From: Nannobrachium achirus
Taxonomy: Eukaryota > Chordata > Actinopteri > Myctophiformes > Myctophidae
Assembly: GCA_963921795.1 (NCBI GenBank)
Contig: OY997645.1
Coordinates: forward strand, 32,941,382-33,005,381
DNA length: 64,000 bases
Direction of reading: 5' to 3'
In this document: piece by piece, positions 18,226-30,630 of the stretch
Position numbering within the stretch: position 1 is the first letter of the stretch
Layout of the letters: each line of letters starts with the position of its first letter
The notes under the pieces: generated by a model
What the model saw: only the letters and a program-made list of their open reading frames with translations
What the model was told of the DNA's origin: nothing
The model's database searches: none
Position numbers and translations under genes: made by a program

Positions 18226-20038
18226 GTAAGTTATTGTTTTTTTTAATAACAGCAGGCCATCTCCAAAACGCCGTGGCAACATTTACAATCAAAAGGACCA
18301 CACTGGAAATAAGCTAGAGCTTTTTTTGTGTGTGTGTTTTTGCTTATCACAGATATAAGTTCAAATATACAGTGTTGTCAGCATTTTGCCAGTATAATAT
18401 AAATCAACCAGTCGATTTGTAAGGTTTTACGTGCATTTAAAAAAAATCCCTCTTTGTCTAACATCGTCCTCTATTCCAGCCGAGCCAATTGTAAGAGGGG
18501 AGCTGTCTCACCTTCCTGAAGGATCTGTATTCATCTACTGTCAAGTTGGAGAGAGAGCCTTGTAAGTCTGATGGTAGTTTTGTTTTTGTCTCACATTTCA
18601 GAGCAACACCTTGACCTCAGCTTTGGGGAAATCACATTTTTCAACACTTTTTGCATTTGATATTAGATTGATTTCAGGCTTAATTGATACATTAAATCCT
18701 AGATTATGATAATGTAACAAGGAGTGCAGGAGTAAAGGATTTTGTCCAAATCCATGTGATCAATGATGAGATTAATGAGAGTGACTCAGCTGTCCTATCT
18801 TCAATACCATCTAACTAACTCTTTAACTCCCTGCTTTATTATTTACATCTATAGGCCTATTTCACATTTTTATTTAACTTGAATGAAAATTCTACTGTAG
18901 GCTACCCTTGTGTGGTATATACAGGCCCCTTTTCCACCGGGGTTGAACCGGTTCAGTTCTTTTTTCCCCACCTAATATTGAACCAGTTCAGTGTTTCCAC
19001 TGAAAATTAATTGGTTCAGAAAATGTCCATCGGTTCCGTGAAAGCACCACCAAGTGCGTTCCAAGAATCTAGAACGGAACCAGTTCTAGAACCAAAGTTC
19101 TTTTGGTGGAAAAGGGGCCACAGTCTATTTATTTATGGATTTATTTATTTCAGTTGGAAGGATCCAACTAATGCTTTCAAGAAGACATTGAAGCTCAGTG
19201 GAGTTCCTACTCTGCTGCGATATGGCACAGTAAGACAAGCCTCATACTTCTTTACTTTAATTTCTCTGACTTTTACACTGTATTTTTATGTAAATTATAC
19301 GTTTTTATGGAGAATTGCATCAGAATCAGAAATATGGAATACAAGAACGCTCGCCTCAAAACACGCTCGCCCCAGGTCAAATCGGGTAACCTCGGAACGG
19401 TCGCCACCAGGTATTCCTTAACCTAACCTCAGTAAAACTATGCCTAAACCTAACCTTTTTCCTAAACTTAACCTCAGTAAAACTATGCCTAAAACTAGCC
19501 TTATTCTTCCTAAACGTAACCTCAGTAAAGCTATGCCTACTTACACCTAAGCTTATTCCTAAACTCAACAACCGCGGGGGTGAGCGCAAGGGCTCATCAG
19601 TGACATACTGTAGCTGTAGCATTAAGGAGAACTCCTTCTATTGCTATGGACCATAGCAATGTAAAACTATGCCTAACCATAAACGTATTCCTAACCTTAA
19701 CCTCAGTAAAACAAACACAAGTGAGTGTGTTCCGGTGACCAGATTGTAACTTCTCCCGTTTGGATTCTGGACAGAGAACTGTCCTTTTTACACTCAGCTT
19801 CCTGTCTCTACTGTTCTATCTAAAAAGATTCTATCTATAATTGTGTATAGAACCCACACGATTCCCATGTAAGACCTGTTGAGCATGTTTGTCTGATACA
19901 AATGTTTGCCGTTTCTCAGAAAATGTTTGGTTTACAGATTCATCGCTGCTATACATTTCTCTGTTTCAGCCTCAGAAATTAGTGGAAGAGGAATGCTTCA
20001 AAGCTGACCTGGTGAGGATGATGTTCACCGAAGACTAG
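18081..20038 (+). CDS. txndc17: thioredoxin domain-containing protein 17 (TRP14), complete, 4 exons
   Basis: Cytosolic 14-kDa thioredoxin-related oxidoreductase, reduced by thioredoxin reductase, which acts on cystine, persulfides and selected protein disulfides and modulates TNF signalling. Exons 18081-18225, 18480-18561, 19154-19229 and 19970-20038 join to 372 nt, 123 aa, the same length as human TXNDC17. The active site WCPDC lies at about residues 43-47. [47 protein letters not shown] and the ending FTED match the family. ATG context ATAATGG. No frame damage. It is preceded by divergent moonraker (as in human) and followed by nxn, another thioredoxin-fold gene on the same strand. Confidence 0.98.
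18480..18561 (+). CDS. txndc17: txndc17 exon 2
   Basis: [20 protein letters not shown] then CQVGERA, acceptor TTCCAG, donor GTAAGT. The split codon gives F before WKDP. Confidence 0.96.
18924..19119. mobile_element. MITE with GGCCCCTTTTCCACC ends
   Basis: The inverted ends GGCCCCTTTTCCACC / GGTGGAAAAGGGGCC are flanked by ACA on both sides, compatible with a 3-bp duplication of PIF/Harbinger type. It lies in txndc17 intron 2, ending 34 bp before the exon 3 acceptor. Confidence 0.82.
19154..19229 (+). CDS. txndc17: txndc17 exon 3
   Basis: [20 protein letters not shown] then LRYGT, acceptor TTTCAG, donor GTAAGA. The VPT motif is the conserved cis-proline region of the thioredoxin fold. Confidence 0.97.
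19418..19712. repeat. degenerate minisatellite in txndc17 intron 3
   Basis: Four to five imperfect repeats of a roughly 50-bp unit around AACCTCAGTAAAACTATGCC and CTAAACCTAACC. The unit has telomere-like CCTAAC strings, but the array is interstitial and irregular. Confidence 0.75.
19970..20038 (+). CDS. txndc17: txndc17 exon 4 and stop
   Basis: [22 protein letters not shown] then TAG at 20036-20038, acceptor TTTCAG. Confidence 0.97.
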   Translation, partial: PQKLVEEECFKADLVRMMFTED

Positions 20039-20326
20039 GGAATCTTCATCTTATGCTATGCCAGTGGTCATAATGTACTCTAAATTGATTCACTGTTGTC
20101 TTATTACATTATACAGAGTCTGAACCCAGACTAACCCATCTGCCAAAAAAGAATCCCTTTGATTGCTGAATCTGTCTTGCGAGATTACAGTATGTCTGAC
20201 TCAGCACTGCTCTATTATTGACTATTAGTAATCTTGCATACCATTCAATGTCACTTATAATGGTTGATGTCAACCAACAAATATTTGACCGTTATTTAAA
20301 GACAGTAAGACACTAGTGCTGTTTTA

Positions 20327-20391
20327 CTAGCCTAGTAAACTGACTCCTCCCAACTTCTGTTCGAATGAGGAGTCTGGTTTACGAGGCTACT
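20327..20391. mobile_element. short palindromic MITE (TAGCCTxGTAAAC family)
   Basis: CTAGCCTAGTAAACTGACTC CTCCC is inverted as GAGGAGTCTGGTTTACGAGG CTAC around a short centre. A longer sister is at 39625-39711. It falls in the txndc17 3' region before the polyadenylation signals. Confidence 0.75.
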
Positions 20392-20438
20392 GTTTTATTA
20401 TAATCAGAATGTTACACTCATAATTTCCAACAGGACTA

Positions 20439-20444
20439 AATAAA
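20439..20444 (+). terminator. txndc17: candidate polyadenylation signal of txndc17
   Basis: AATAAA about 400 nt after the stop codon. A second AATAAA is at 20629-20634. Either could be used. Confidence 0.5.
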
Positions 20445-20628
20445 GTGTATTACAGTCAATATAGATGGCCCCATTGAAGGTGATTATACCATTTATAGAT
20501 TTGCTTCCTACATTATTGTAACTTCATGCAATGTGAGACCAATTCACCAGTTTAGATAGGGGGTGTCAATTCAAGAGCTTTGTGATGTTTTCCTATGTTT
20601 TGTGAAGATTGTTTTGCAGCACAAGAAA

Positions 20629-20634
20629 AATAAA
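20629..20634 (+). terminator. txndc17: second candidate polyadenylation signal of txndc17
   Basis: AATAAA with a GT-rich stretch upstream. Which signal is used cannot be told from sequence. Confidence 0.4.
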
Positions 20635-20899
20635 ATCTTGAAGCAGATGTTGAACCTTTTCTTGGCGTGGAGGCACAGGTATTTCTATACAGTCAACACT
20701 AGGTGGCACCCTAACCATGATGGAAACCTTTGGCCCGTGTAGACACAAGTAGACGGCACGCTATTTATTTTTCTTATTACGAATGAACGGAAAACATTTA
20801 TCATTAGCAACGGTATTCATTAAGTACTTTATTTGAATATTATTTACGTAAACTTCTAGTCGCAGGTGTGTGATTCGAGAACGTCGTATTATCTAGCAG

Positions 20900-21328
20900 A
20901 GAATAGCAAACAAATGCCTATAATAGCCAACAAAATGTTTGATGTGCATTCGCTGAGGGTGCAGACGGCATTAAAAAAAAATCAATATGCAATATCTCAA
21001 TGTTATAACTATGTGTCATGAAAGTGTGTGCTCTGGGAGAAGAGCGCAGCCACTGTTGCAGTTCACGCAGTCTAACTGGAGCGCATTCCAACACACATCT
21101 CTCACTTGCAGAGGGGCTGATCATCGGTGAAATATTATGAACCACTGAACCAGTCGTGCACAACACAGCGCCTGAAAGCACGTCGCGGATTTGGAGCTTT
21201 CCCGAAAAGCTTGAAGCGGAGGAAGAAGAGGGAGTGTGTAGTTGCATCTTAGCTTATTGGTTTCGTTTACATCGGTCGGTCTACTCTTGGCTGAAGAAAA
21301 AGATTGTCAAGAAGGACTCGGAGCCGCG
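20900..21328 (+). promoter_or_regulatory. nxn: nxn promoter and 5' leader
   Basis: CpG frequency rises from about 21030 to 21450 relative to the flanks, as expected for a CpG-type promoter. No TATA box at an obvious position. The frame directly upstream of the ATG is open for about 29 codons but contains no ATG, so 21329 is the first usable start. Confidence 0.6.
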
Positions 21329-21637
21329 ATGTCGGAGTTTCTGGTGAATCTACTCGGGGAGCGGCTCGTCAACAGCGAGAAAGCCGAGGTGGACGTGCAG
21401 GCGCTGGGCGCCAAGCTGTCCCTGGTCGGGCTCTACTTCGGATGTAGTCAGAATGCTCCGTGCAAGCAGTTCAACGCCAGCCTGTGTGAGTTTTACAGCA
21501 AGTTCAAAAAATCGTCCGAACACAAAGACAAATTGGAAGTCGTCTTCATCTCGTCTGACCAGGACCAGAAACATTGGCAGGACTTTTTACAGGAGATGCA
21601 GTGGCCAGCGTTACCTTTCAAAGACAGACACAAAAAG
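21329..21637 (+). CDS. nxn: nucleoredoxin, first coding exon
   Basis: Nucleoredoxin is a thioredoxin-family oxidoreductase that binds Dishevelled and restrains Wnt signalling and also binds flightless-1. The exon gives 103 codons: MSEFLVNLLGERLVNSEKAE, then VDVQALGAKLSLVGLYFGCS, APCKQF and VVFISSDQDQKHWQDF. Human NXN has MSGFLEELLGEKLV, LLGLYFGCSLSAPCAQL and EIVFVSSDQDQRQWQDFV. Ends HKK before the strong donor GTAAGT. This is the N-terminal thioredoxin-like domain; the WCPPC active site lies in later exons, outside the window. The stretch between SLCEFYSKF and DKLEVV is shorter than in human. Confidence 0.96.
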
Positions 21638-22455
21638 GTAAGTTATGATTGATGACAGTGACAAACAGGTGGATGTTCTCTTGTCCAGGAGGCTAAAAAC
21701 TTCGAAGAAGGGCATAATCGTGTATCTGTCTACATAATAGGCTAGCCTACTGTCTGCGTCCTTCAGTGCACAGGTGTACTGTAGCCTACGTTACTGTTAT
21801 GTGGTTTAATTTGGGCCATGATGGAGCATCAAAGTGATGAACCTCTTTCTACACCGACGCCTGGTTTTCATCAGATATAAAACAATTTAAAAATATTTAT
21901 CAATGAATTAATAGTGCCTCTGCCTCACCTTCTGTATGAGAAGAATTTGGTCTTGTTACAATGCAGTACATGTTGGCCTACCTACAGTTTATGTATTGTA
22001 ATATAGGCTAGCTAGATTTTCTGTATCTGGGGCCAATAACCTTAAAAATATATTGGGCTTATAATTACATTTCAACTATATGTCAATATTTAAATTAATC
22101 TCTTAAATGGTCACAATCCCTGTTCAGAATGTATTAGTTAAATTACTGATTTATAATTGCCCACATCATGTTTGCAACTTTGCATCTCCTTGCAAAGGAG
22201 CTCTTATGGTTTTTAATTTACATTATCGTTATTAAATATAAGCTTTCGAGTATCTTAAAATGTGAACTTAATTGTATCCCTGAAATATTGCATCATGTTA
22301 TGTTATGTTATTCAGCTTGCTGCATAGCTATTCTTTTCTATTCTATTTTCTTCAATTATATTATTTTATCTAATTTTGACTTTATAGATTTCCATTACTC
22401 AATACACATTGTCTATATTTTGCTATTGTGTTGAGTTTTGAGTAATTGCCATTGT

Positions 22456-22458
<3 letters not shown>
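21638..22458. other. start of presumed nxn intron 1, nothing recognised
   Basis: AT-rich DNA with no exon or clear repeat. I looked for a second nxn exon beginning with a LWNKY-like motif across the rest of the window and found none. Confidence 0.5.

Positions 22459-22493
<35 letters not shown>
22459..22493. repeat. (TG)n microsatellite, short
   Basis: About 17 TG units followed by a G-rich GGGGTGGGGGTGGGGGG patch. Confidence 0.95.
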
Positions 22494-22495
<2 letters not shown>

Positions 22496-25400
22496 GTGGG
22501 GGTGGGGGGCAGTTTCCATAATTCATACATTTCGTAAATTACCTTGATCTTTGGGGTGAAAAGTATGACATTATTTGAATATTGGCTCCATGTTCTTTTT
22601 TTATACATTATTTTATTTACTAGCTAAAACAATATTAAAAGTAAACATGGCCTTTAGTAAAGATGGCTTTTGTCTATTAGGCTACTTTTTAATTATTCAA
22701 TGAAAAATGATAGGGATATAAATCTATTATTGTGTTAAATTGTATTAATATAAAATCTAATTACTGCTAATACAATTGCTCCACCAAATGCTTCTAAAAT
22801 ATTAGATCTGCTGGATAATATGTGACATCACATATAAAACAAACAAATAAATAAATAAAGTGTTTGTGCTCACATCTCCATGTAGGTTGTAAAAATTGAG
22901 TTGTAGGTGGGAGGATGGTACAGTCTGTAAGCCTATGTGTGCATGATGTGTGGCAATTGTGTTCATGAATGAGAGGAGATGTAGGCTACTGCAGATGAGA
23001 ACTGTGTTTTTACTTAGCGGGATCATGTTTCTGCCATTCTCCATTTCACAACATACCTATTATTTGTGAAATTCACAGAAATGCTCAATTTATTGCACAT
23101 AATTAAGTACATCTATTGTGTTAAAGTTGTTAAACTGATTGTAATGAAGCTGGTGTTTAGCTGGATTATGTTGATCTTTTCCTTTTGAGGATTAGGCCTA
23201 TAGTTTTCAAATAAAAATGTGGTTCTTAGAAAGTAATACATTTAAGAATGAAATGACATGGAGAAGTGAAATATATAATATTCAATCTGGCATTTTTCCC
23301 TTTTAGTGTATATATCAACATGATTGTATATTTTATTGTATTAGGATCCTCCCATGAATCATTATATTTTTCAGCACCATACCTAATGAAACCTCACCAA
23401 GTAGCAAACCCTTTAGGAGTGAATTAGGCTGAATCTTTGTAATGTGTTTCAGATTGACCGAATAATAGTTTATGTTGCCCTTCATTATGTAGTCCAGACA
23501 TGATGAGTTGATGACAGAGGAAAGGGGGCTGTCTTGCTCCAGAAAAGGGTGGAGCATAGCTACAACCACAGCTCCACTTTATTGTGTTCCAAATGCTTGT
23601 GAAAAAAATCATCATCATCGACATCATAGCCATTGTTCATATCCTGATGGCTGATGCTGAAGGTCTTAAGCATTAGAGAAATGGAAGGATGCAGTTCTGT
23701 TACTTATTTATTTGTACAGAATGGGTTCCCAGATTGCTTTTACTGAGGACTACTGGTTCTCCTGTTGTTTTATGGGTTTTAAGACAGTCCTTATGTCCCT
23801 TAAAGTAACAGTACTGAATCTGATACCCATATATACAGTACTATCTCCAGAGAGATGAGATTATATTTACTATTTATACAGTACAAGGATTAATGCAGGC
23901 TAATCCCACTCCACATGCATTACTTTGAACACATTTCAAGGTATTTCATGACATGGTTGAGGTTCTAGTGGTTTATCTTGACTTCTATTACACTGCTTTG
24001 TTTCTCATGTGTGCACATGGTCAGGTTATCTTAAGATCACCAGTCATCAGCCTTTTTGATAAGCTATTATATGCTCCAGGTTTAAGGGGGAAAACATCTA
24101 TTTACAATTCACAATTAAGGTATTTGATATTTTGTACCCAGAGATAGTGTAAGCTTAAGGCTGCCACCTGACCTGGAGAGTGGAGACAGACATACCAGTA
24201 CTCTTACTAGCCTAGCATTGATTCCTGCTCTAGCTTTCTTCCCAGTATGGTCAGTGCAACCCTCTCTGCTTTCCTACTGTCTCTAGAAAGGACCACTAGG
24301 GAGACTGCACTCTCTCCCTTGTAAAACTATCATTGCTATTTGTAACTATTTGAAGAAATGTTGCAGCAGTCTCTCAAAAAGGGGAGGACATGTAAAAATC
24401 TAGCTCTGCTGTGGGTGTGATGTTTGCAGTGATTGCAGAGCATCTTTGCGTGCCCTGGAGAGGCTTAATTGGTGAGTTATTTGACCTGTGGAGGGCTGTG
24501 TTGATGTTGTGGGTCTGCGGCGGCGGGTATGTGGTCAACTCGCCCCGCCCAGACGGCCTGGCTAGCTTCTTTTGAGCTTTAGCAAGCAAGAGTTCATCTC
24601 CTTGGTCCTTGCTACTGTATGTTTCCTCAATCGTCTCTTTCATGACCTACCTAGAGTCCTTCCACCCTCTCTTACAGTGGCACTCCCTGGTATTTTGACA
24701 CTAAATTACATTGACACCACCATAAAATCACACTTCATCGTATGACTGTCGCTTGCCAAAAAATAGTGATTCTGAAACTGAAAAACGTGATCTTCATTTG
24801 AAAATATGTATGAGTGACAGGGTCATAAACTGAATTATAAATCAGGCTTCAGACTACATTGTTGTTAAACTAACTTTTAGCCTAAAGCTCCACATTACTG
24901 ATCTCCATTTGATCTGAAGGGAATTGTCATTCAAATGACTTTTTCTGATAACAGATATTTGTTATCAGAATATATCAGATATATTTATATATGAATTAGA
25001 TGGATAGATATCTTTATTGATCCCGTGGGCATGGGGTAAATTCAAGCGCCAGCTAGACTGGACACAGTGAGACTGAACTCTGAAATTCAATTTTTAATTG
25101 TATTATTTACTATACTGTTAAAGAAAGCCATTTCGTGATATAATACATTTAACTGTCTCATATGCAGACCTGAATATGAAAAGGAGTGGATAGTTATTTT
25201 GTCAATTGTACATTTACGTTATAATGTTTACAGTACAAGTCAACTGTTTGTCTGCTCTGTGGGTTCCTTTTGAATGTAATAATGCATGAACAAGTCTATG
25301 GACTTTGTCCACCGTTGAGTATTGCTTTATAATTATTTCATGGGTCTCTTTTATTGCCTTGCTTTGTGTTGTGTGTTGCCTTGCCTTGCATTGCATTGTG

Positions 25401-26384
25401 TCTGAAGGCACTCTGTGCCAGTGGGCTTTTAGTGGGTGGACATCTGCCCGTTGTTAAGGGAGGCATGGCTGTGTGTGAGTAGTGCCTTGGCTTGCTGGCA
25501 CTGCCTTACATGGAGTTGCACAGGCAAGAGTGGGAGAGTTTCACGTAAATCAATTAAAGCCCTGGCCAAGTCTCTGTGAAACCTGCGTCTGCCAATGGTG
25601 GAGAGTCAACTCTGACGCTGCCAGTGCTGTTCCTGCAGGACACGGAGGGGGCGGATCACAACCTAGTGGGAGAAAGGCCTCTTGTTCAGTCCCCCTTCTC
25701 CACAGTCCTGTGCCTTTGCTTGCCCCCTGAGACAGGGCTCCTGTTCACTGGGCTCAGAGCCACAGCTGCTAGGGGTTTCAGAGAGGGGCTAAGGGTGCCT
25801 GTCATCAGGGTGTCACCGATCTGATGAAAACCACACCGCACCCTGCTCAACGTGCATCGCGGCTCCACGCCTGTTGTGTGCCTTTCATTTCAGTACAAGT
25901 GGCGAGGATAAAGCCTGGAATATTGTATCTCTATAGGTGATAATGCCTGGCATTTGTTTTCAAGTGCTACATTTAGTTTGGGTTAACCTACAGTATATGG
26001 ATGGATGTGCATATGGATGTTATTCCTCTTGATTGATATATAGACAAATGTTATATTAGTTTTGACAAATGATGTTGAGGGAATGTGTGTGCATTATGCT
26101 ATAATTTAATGCATTGCTTTTGACCTGACACAAGTATACTGTATATTAAAGGTGTATTGTCTCACCAATTCTCTTTAAAACAGGCCATAATCAGTTACAA
26201 TATTGGGTGTTGTGCAATGTTATTATACTGATAGTGAACTGTTTTCTTTTAACATCTGGTCTTGGAAGGTCTTGACACCTCCAGTGTCCACACACGTGTA
26301 CTTATTTTAAACCAAAATATCACCTGAAGACAATTTTTATTTATTTATTTTACAAATATTTGACATGATTTATTTTTCAACATT
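22494..26384. other. intronic stretch, no gene recognised
   Basis: Mostly unique-looking AT-rich DNA. Around 25380-25830 it is GC-richer with open frames in both strands, but none shows a domain or splice-consistent exon. A TTATTGATCCCGTGGG-like SINE or LINE end may lie near 25012. Confidence 0.4.
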
Positions 26385-27050
26385 TTGATTAGCCCTTTTT
26401 ATGCCAATTAATACCTCACCACACATTTCTGACTGTGTTGACACCTGTCACTGTTGTACCCTGCTGGCTCACCTACCAGTGAGGAGCCCACACCAGAAGG
26501 ATGTAGCTTCTCTGCTAGGGCTGTCACAATTATTACATAATTGTCCAATCGCAATCGATTATTTTGTGATAATCGTCATAATCGTTTCCATGTTGACAAA
26601 TGTTTATATATGTTCATTTATTATAAAAATCGTGGATGTGACACGTTGTGAGCTTGTATATCGGCTATTTCCACTATTAATGTTCTTTTTAAACTGTAAA
26701 GTTGTCAAATGTCAGTTGTCAGTCATTTCTTTGTATATTTAGGTTATGTGTCATCTGTATCTGCCATGTGCAACTTCAGAGCCTAGAATCCAAACAGAAA
26801 TGTAGTTGTCAACGACAAAAACACAATTAAATCCTTTATCGCAATTATTTGAGTGACAATTAATTGTCATGTAAAATGTCCTAATCTTGACAGCCCTATT
26901 CTCTGCGCTGCTCGAGCCCGTGGAATACATGCAGCGACAAAGATCAACCCTCCCCACCTTGCTTCTCTCCCCCGAATGAGGCCAGTTGTGTTCGTATTTA
27001 GGATGCACTGTGGTGGATTCGATCCCCCTAGACTCCCCTATACGCCACAG
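26385..27050 (-). mobile_element. tRNA-derived SINE-like repeat (family B), copy S1, interrupted
   Basis: On the minus strand it has an A-box-like TGGCGTATAGGGG and a B-box GGGATCGAATCC (27011-27022), then a body with GGCTCCTCACTGGTAGGTGA and a tail TTAATTGGCATAAAAAGGG. A hAT MITE (26516-26898) is inserted within it. Related copies are at 34480-34805, 39375-39530 and 39805-40365. Confidence 0.7.
26516..26898. mobile_element. hAT-type MITE, TAGGGCTGTCAC family, copy 3
   Basis: 383 bp, ends TAGGGCTGTCAC / TTGACAGCCCTA, perfect 8-bp duplications TTCTCTGC at 26508-26515 and 26899-26906. Inverted relative to copies 1 and 4. It carries a single hairpin arm (26643-26678: ACGTTGTGAGCTTGTATATC GGCTATTTCCACTATT). 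Confidence 0.95.
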
Positions 27051-27296
27051 AGTGCCCTAAATAAATATAAAACGTACAAATGCAATACCTAACAGTCGAG
27101 AAATTAATTTGTGTTGAATGATACAATTAAGTTAGGCCTGTGTTGAATCCTGTGCTATTACATAATTTGTTGCAAGCACATTTTCAGGGATCAGCTGGAA
27201 TATGATTCTTTTTTCCTTCCACTGAGGATGGATGGCATATTATTTCCGAATACCCTAGAACTCTTGTTGAGACTGTGCCACATCTTATAGCCTTAA

Positions 27297-27466
27297 GGCC
27301 TGTCCATACTTTAACCAAATCGAACTTTTCGGTCAAAAGGTCCGGTTCGACTACAAAATGACATCACTCGCGACTTCTGAAAAGTATTACACCGAATGAG
27401 AGTTCGTAAATTTGCACGTCGGAAATCGCAACTCACCGAACATTTCGGAGATACTATGGACAGGCC
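27297..27466. mobile_element. TTAA-flanked MITE (GGCCTGTCCATA ends)
   Basis: TTAA at 27293-27296 and 27467-27470 bracket a 170-bp element with ends GGCCTGTCCATACT / ACTATGGACAGGCC. Compatible with a piggyBac-type non-autonomous element. It does not contain the hairpin module. Confidence 0.8.
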
Positions 27467-27470
27467 TTAA

Positions 27471-29562
27471 CTTGCCTCGTTTATTATTATTATCATTCAC
27501 AGAAGGGTGCCGTGACAGCTGTGGTCGTGTGCTCTGTGGCAAAGCACATTATTGTTATGATGATGGATAAATTACATCCACTGAACAGTAACATACTGTA
27601 GTGTACAGTACATGCTTTATGTGTTTTATGTATGATGAAGAATAATAAGTAGCACATTGTCAAAACTAAAACCAAGGCATCTGCCCAAACATAATTTTAC
27701 TTTTAGGTCGAAGTAATTAATTACTTGTTAAAATATAATACAATATGATGGCCTATTCCAAAATCTTAATCAGAAGTGTGTTCAGCACAGAAACTGTTGC
27801 TTGAAAGCAGCTCTTTGCATAACGTGCACGACATGCTGTAAGATTGATCAGGAGTATGTGTAAAGAAGAATACATAACACAGAGTGTATCTATAGTCTTG
27901 TAAATGTGGTGTCTGATTTATACCGGTGTGCAACTAAGTCTAAATCACGAATGATCGTCAGGTTGCTAGAGATGAACCGGGATCATTGGAAATAAAGTTG
28001 TCTTGCTGGAGGCCATACTATACCTAGTGAAACTGTGTTAGAATCTCCATACTTGGCTGCCGTCCTGCAAGGCAGTGTGGCTCTGTTGTCCTGATTCCGC
28101 GCGGCTCTGCTGCTGTGTGCCATGTTTGACAAGAGCTTATGTGAAGAATGTGGGCAGACACCTGCTTCACTGGAGCAGTAAGGGCCAGAGGGCAAGGAAA
28201 CAGAGTGTGTAAGTGAAGGCTGTGGACTGTTGGTCACGCCAAATGTTGCCTCTCACACCAAGCTTGTGTTACTGTTGCCTTTCACAGCCCATTGTGTCCT
28301 TTTTACTGCGAGTTCTGTAATATTATGAGAGGCGACAATAGAGATCTCATTTGAGGTGAAGATCGGAAGCTTAAGTTACACAACTGAGAGTTGATGACAG
28401 AGTCGCGCTGTGTGCCTTGCATGGTCCATTCTCCCTTTGCAACCCAATCTGTTTTTACTAGCGTTATCTGCCTGTACATGACAACAGACAATGGCTGTAA
28501 GGCTACGACCTTGGTCTGTGGTCCGTGAACCACTGAAATGATACTCTGGGATTGCCTTTTTTCTCTTTCCTCATATACTGTAGATGAACCATTCCATGGC
28601 TCCTTGTGGTTTTCAGACAGAACTTTTCCAAAGGAGAGTGACGTTACAGATAACAAATGTAGCCATGTCTTCACCACAGTGTCTGTGGTAACACTCAGAT
28701 GAGAACAACAGATGAATCAATGGTTTGTGTGGATGTTATCCCAAAACCAACCTAACTTGCACTTACTTGCTAGTCCAAGAATGCAGCTTTTTCCCCCTCT
28801 ATTTTGCCAGATCATCCCAACACATGCACCAGAAGCCTTAGCACACAAATTGCTTGGGTTCCAATGATGTCAGGAAAACCGCTTAGACCAAGCTTATTTA
28901 TATGGAAATAAACATACGGTTGTTGTTATTTTATCTCATAAATCCTCCCTCATCTGAGCTATTTAGTTTCTTCCCCGTCTTAGCACTGTTGTCACATCTG
29001 GGGTAGTGTTGAGAAATGGATGTTGTTTGCTCATTTCTCCTGCAGCACCCCGGTTCTCTGAGAATGCATCATAGGAAGGTTGTTGTGCCAGCCTCAGACA
29101 CCACCCACCCTCCCCCAGTCAATCCTCTGGTCTAATTGCCCTCCATCGTAGCTCAGCAGCCCTGTCCAACATAATAACAGCACAGCGGCCCCAGGGGCAC
29201 TCTGCTATTCGGAGCTGTCTTTCACTTTCCCTTTGTTATCTTCCATAGATTTAATGTTGCTCTTCTTTGTGATTACACGGTTTTCCCCTCGTCATCATTG
29301 CTGATCATATCTCCTTGGATGAATAGGGAGAATACAGAGCCTTTCGGCAGGTTTTGGAGACATACCCACAGTCCATCTTCATCTGGATCACAAAAGAAGG
29401 CGATATAATTAACAACAGTAGCTCATTTCCTCAACCGGTGTGCAGCATTGTTGATTTTATGTTAATTTATTCATAGTATGAGAATTTCTATCTCGCAGAG
29501 TTTCCCTTGGTCATCATAACCCTTAACCCCTGCATATAACTATCTCCATGTCGTGACCATAC

Positions 29563-29568
<6 letters not shown>
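27471..29568. other. intronic stretch, no gene recognised
   Basis: No exon or clear transposon end found. Open frames at 27983-28237 and 28303-28677 on the minus strand lack recognisable domains. Confidence 0.4.
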
Positions 29569-29649
<81 letters not shown>

Positions 29650-29651
29650 GT

Positions 29652-29705
<54 letters not shown>

Positions 29706-29760
29706 ACACGTGTGTGTGTGTGTGTGTGTGTGTGCGTGTGTGTGTGCGCGCGTGAGCGCA
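29569..29760. repeat. (TG)n microsatellite, long, interrupted
   Basis: About 190 bp of TG repeats with CG and CACACG interruptions near 29645-29670 and 29704-29710, ending GCGCGCGTGAGCGC. Strictly alternating purine-pyrimidine over long stretches. Confidence 0.97.
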
Positions 29761-30123
29761 TGTGTTGGGGGTGTAAATGCAGCTCGGCTCCTGTCTGAAA
29801 ACAACATGCCGGTAGTGGTTTCTAAACACACAGGCTGTCTCAGCTTGTAGCCTGCCACACTGGCAACAGCACCGCTGTCTTGCTTGCTTGCAATTGAGCT
29901 GATGCAATTGGAGGAGGGATTTTGATCCAACAGCTGACAGACACGCAATGCTACTGTCTAAGATAAGCCTGATCATCTGGGCATCGACTCTACACTCAGG
30001 AGGGGGCCGTTATACTTGTCTTGCGGTGTGGAAATCTGTCATTGCTGAGAAGAACAGCTCTGTCTGTAGTAGTATTAATTGTCTCCGCCAGGCCGAATGG
30101 AAGGGCCGAGACTATGTTTAGCA

Positions 30124-30441
30124 CAGGGTTTCCTGCAGCACTTTATAGGCCAGGGGGGCCCCCTGGCCTAAAATCTGTCCCCCCTGGCCAAGAGACAAGA
30201 GTCAACCTCTCCTTTTATGTTGAGGGCAAAAATAAGAATTAGTCTAAAATAAGGGAATTAATTTAGTTGTGTTTTCCGTCATCATGGGCTCATGTGTTTT
30301 TTTTATAGGGCAAAATTAAGAATTTATATTACAAATTAAGTGAATTAATTACTTGAATTAAATAATTAATTATCAAAGATTTTCGGCGCAAGCGCCATGA
30401 GATCCCCCCCTGGTCAAGACTTTTTCCTGCAGGAAACCCTG
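30124..30441. mobile_element. MITE with CAGGGTTTCCTGCAG ends
   Basis: Perfect 15-bp inverted ends CAGGGTTTCCTGCAG / CTGCAGGAAACCCTG at 30124 and 30441. TAGCA flanks both ends (30119-30123, 30442-30446). hAT-like termini, but only five flanking bases match. Confidence 0.8.
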
Positions 30442-30447
30442 TAGCAC

Positions 30448-30630
<183 letters not shown>

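Noticed and set aside
21156-21328. Open frame upstream of the nxn start, including a hydrophobic LSLLVSFTSVGLLLA run in frame with the protein
   Set aside because: No ATG starts it; it would need a non-AUG start and human NXN has no such extension. Treated as leader.
25482-25868. Possible exon in GC-richer open frames on both strands
   Set aside because: No recognisable domain, no phase-consistent splice pair, and no match to expected nxn exons.
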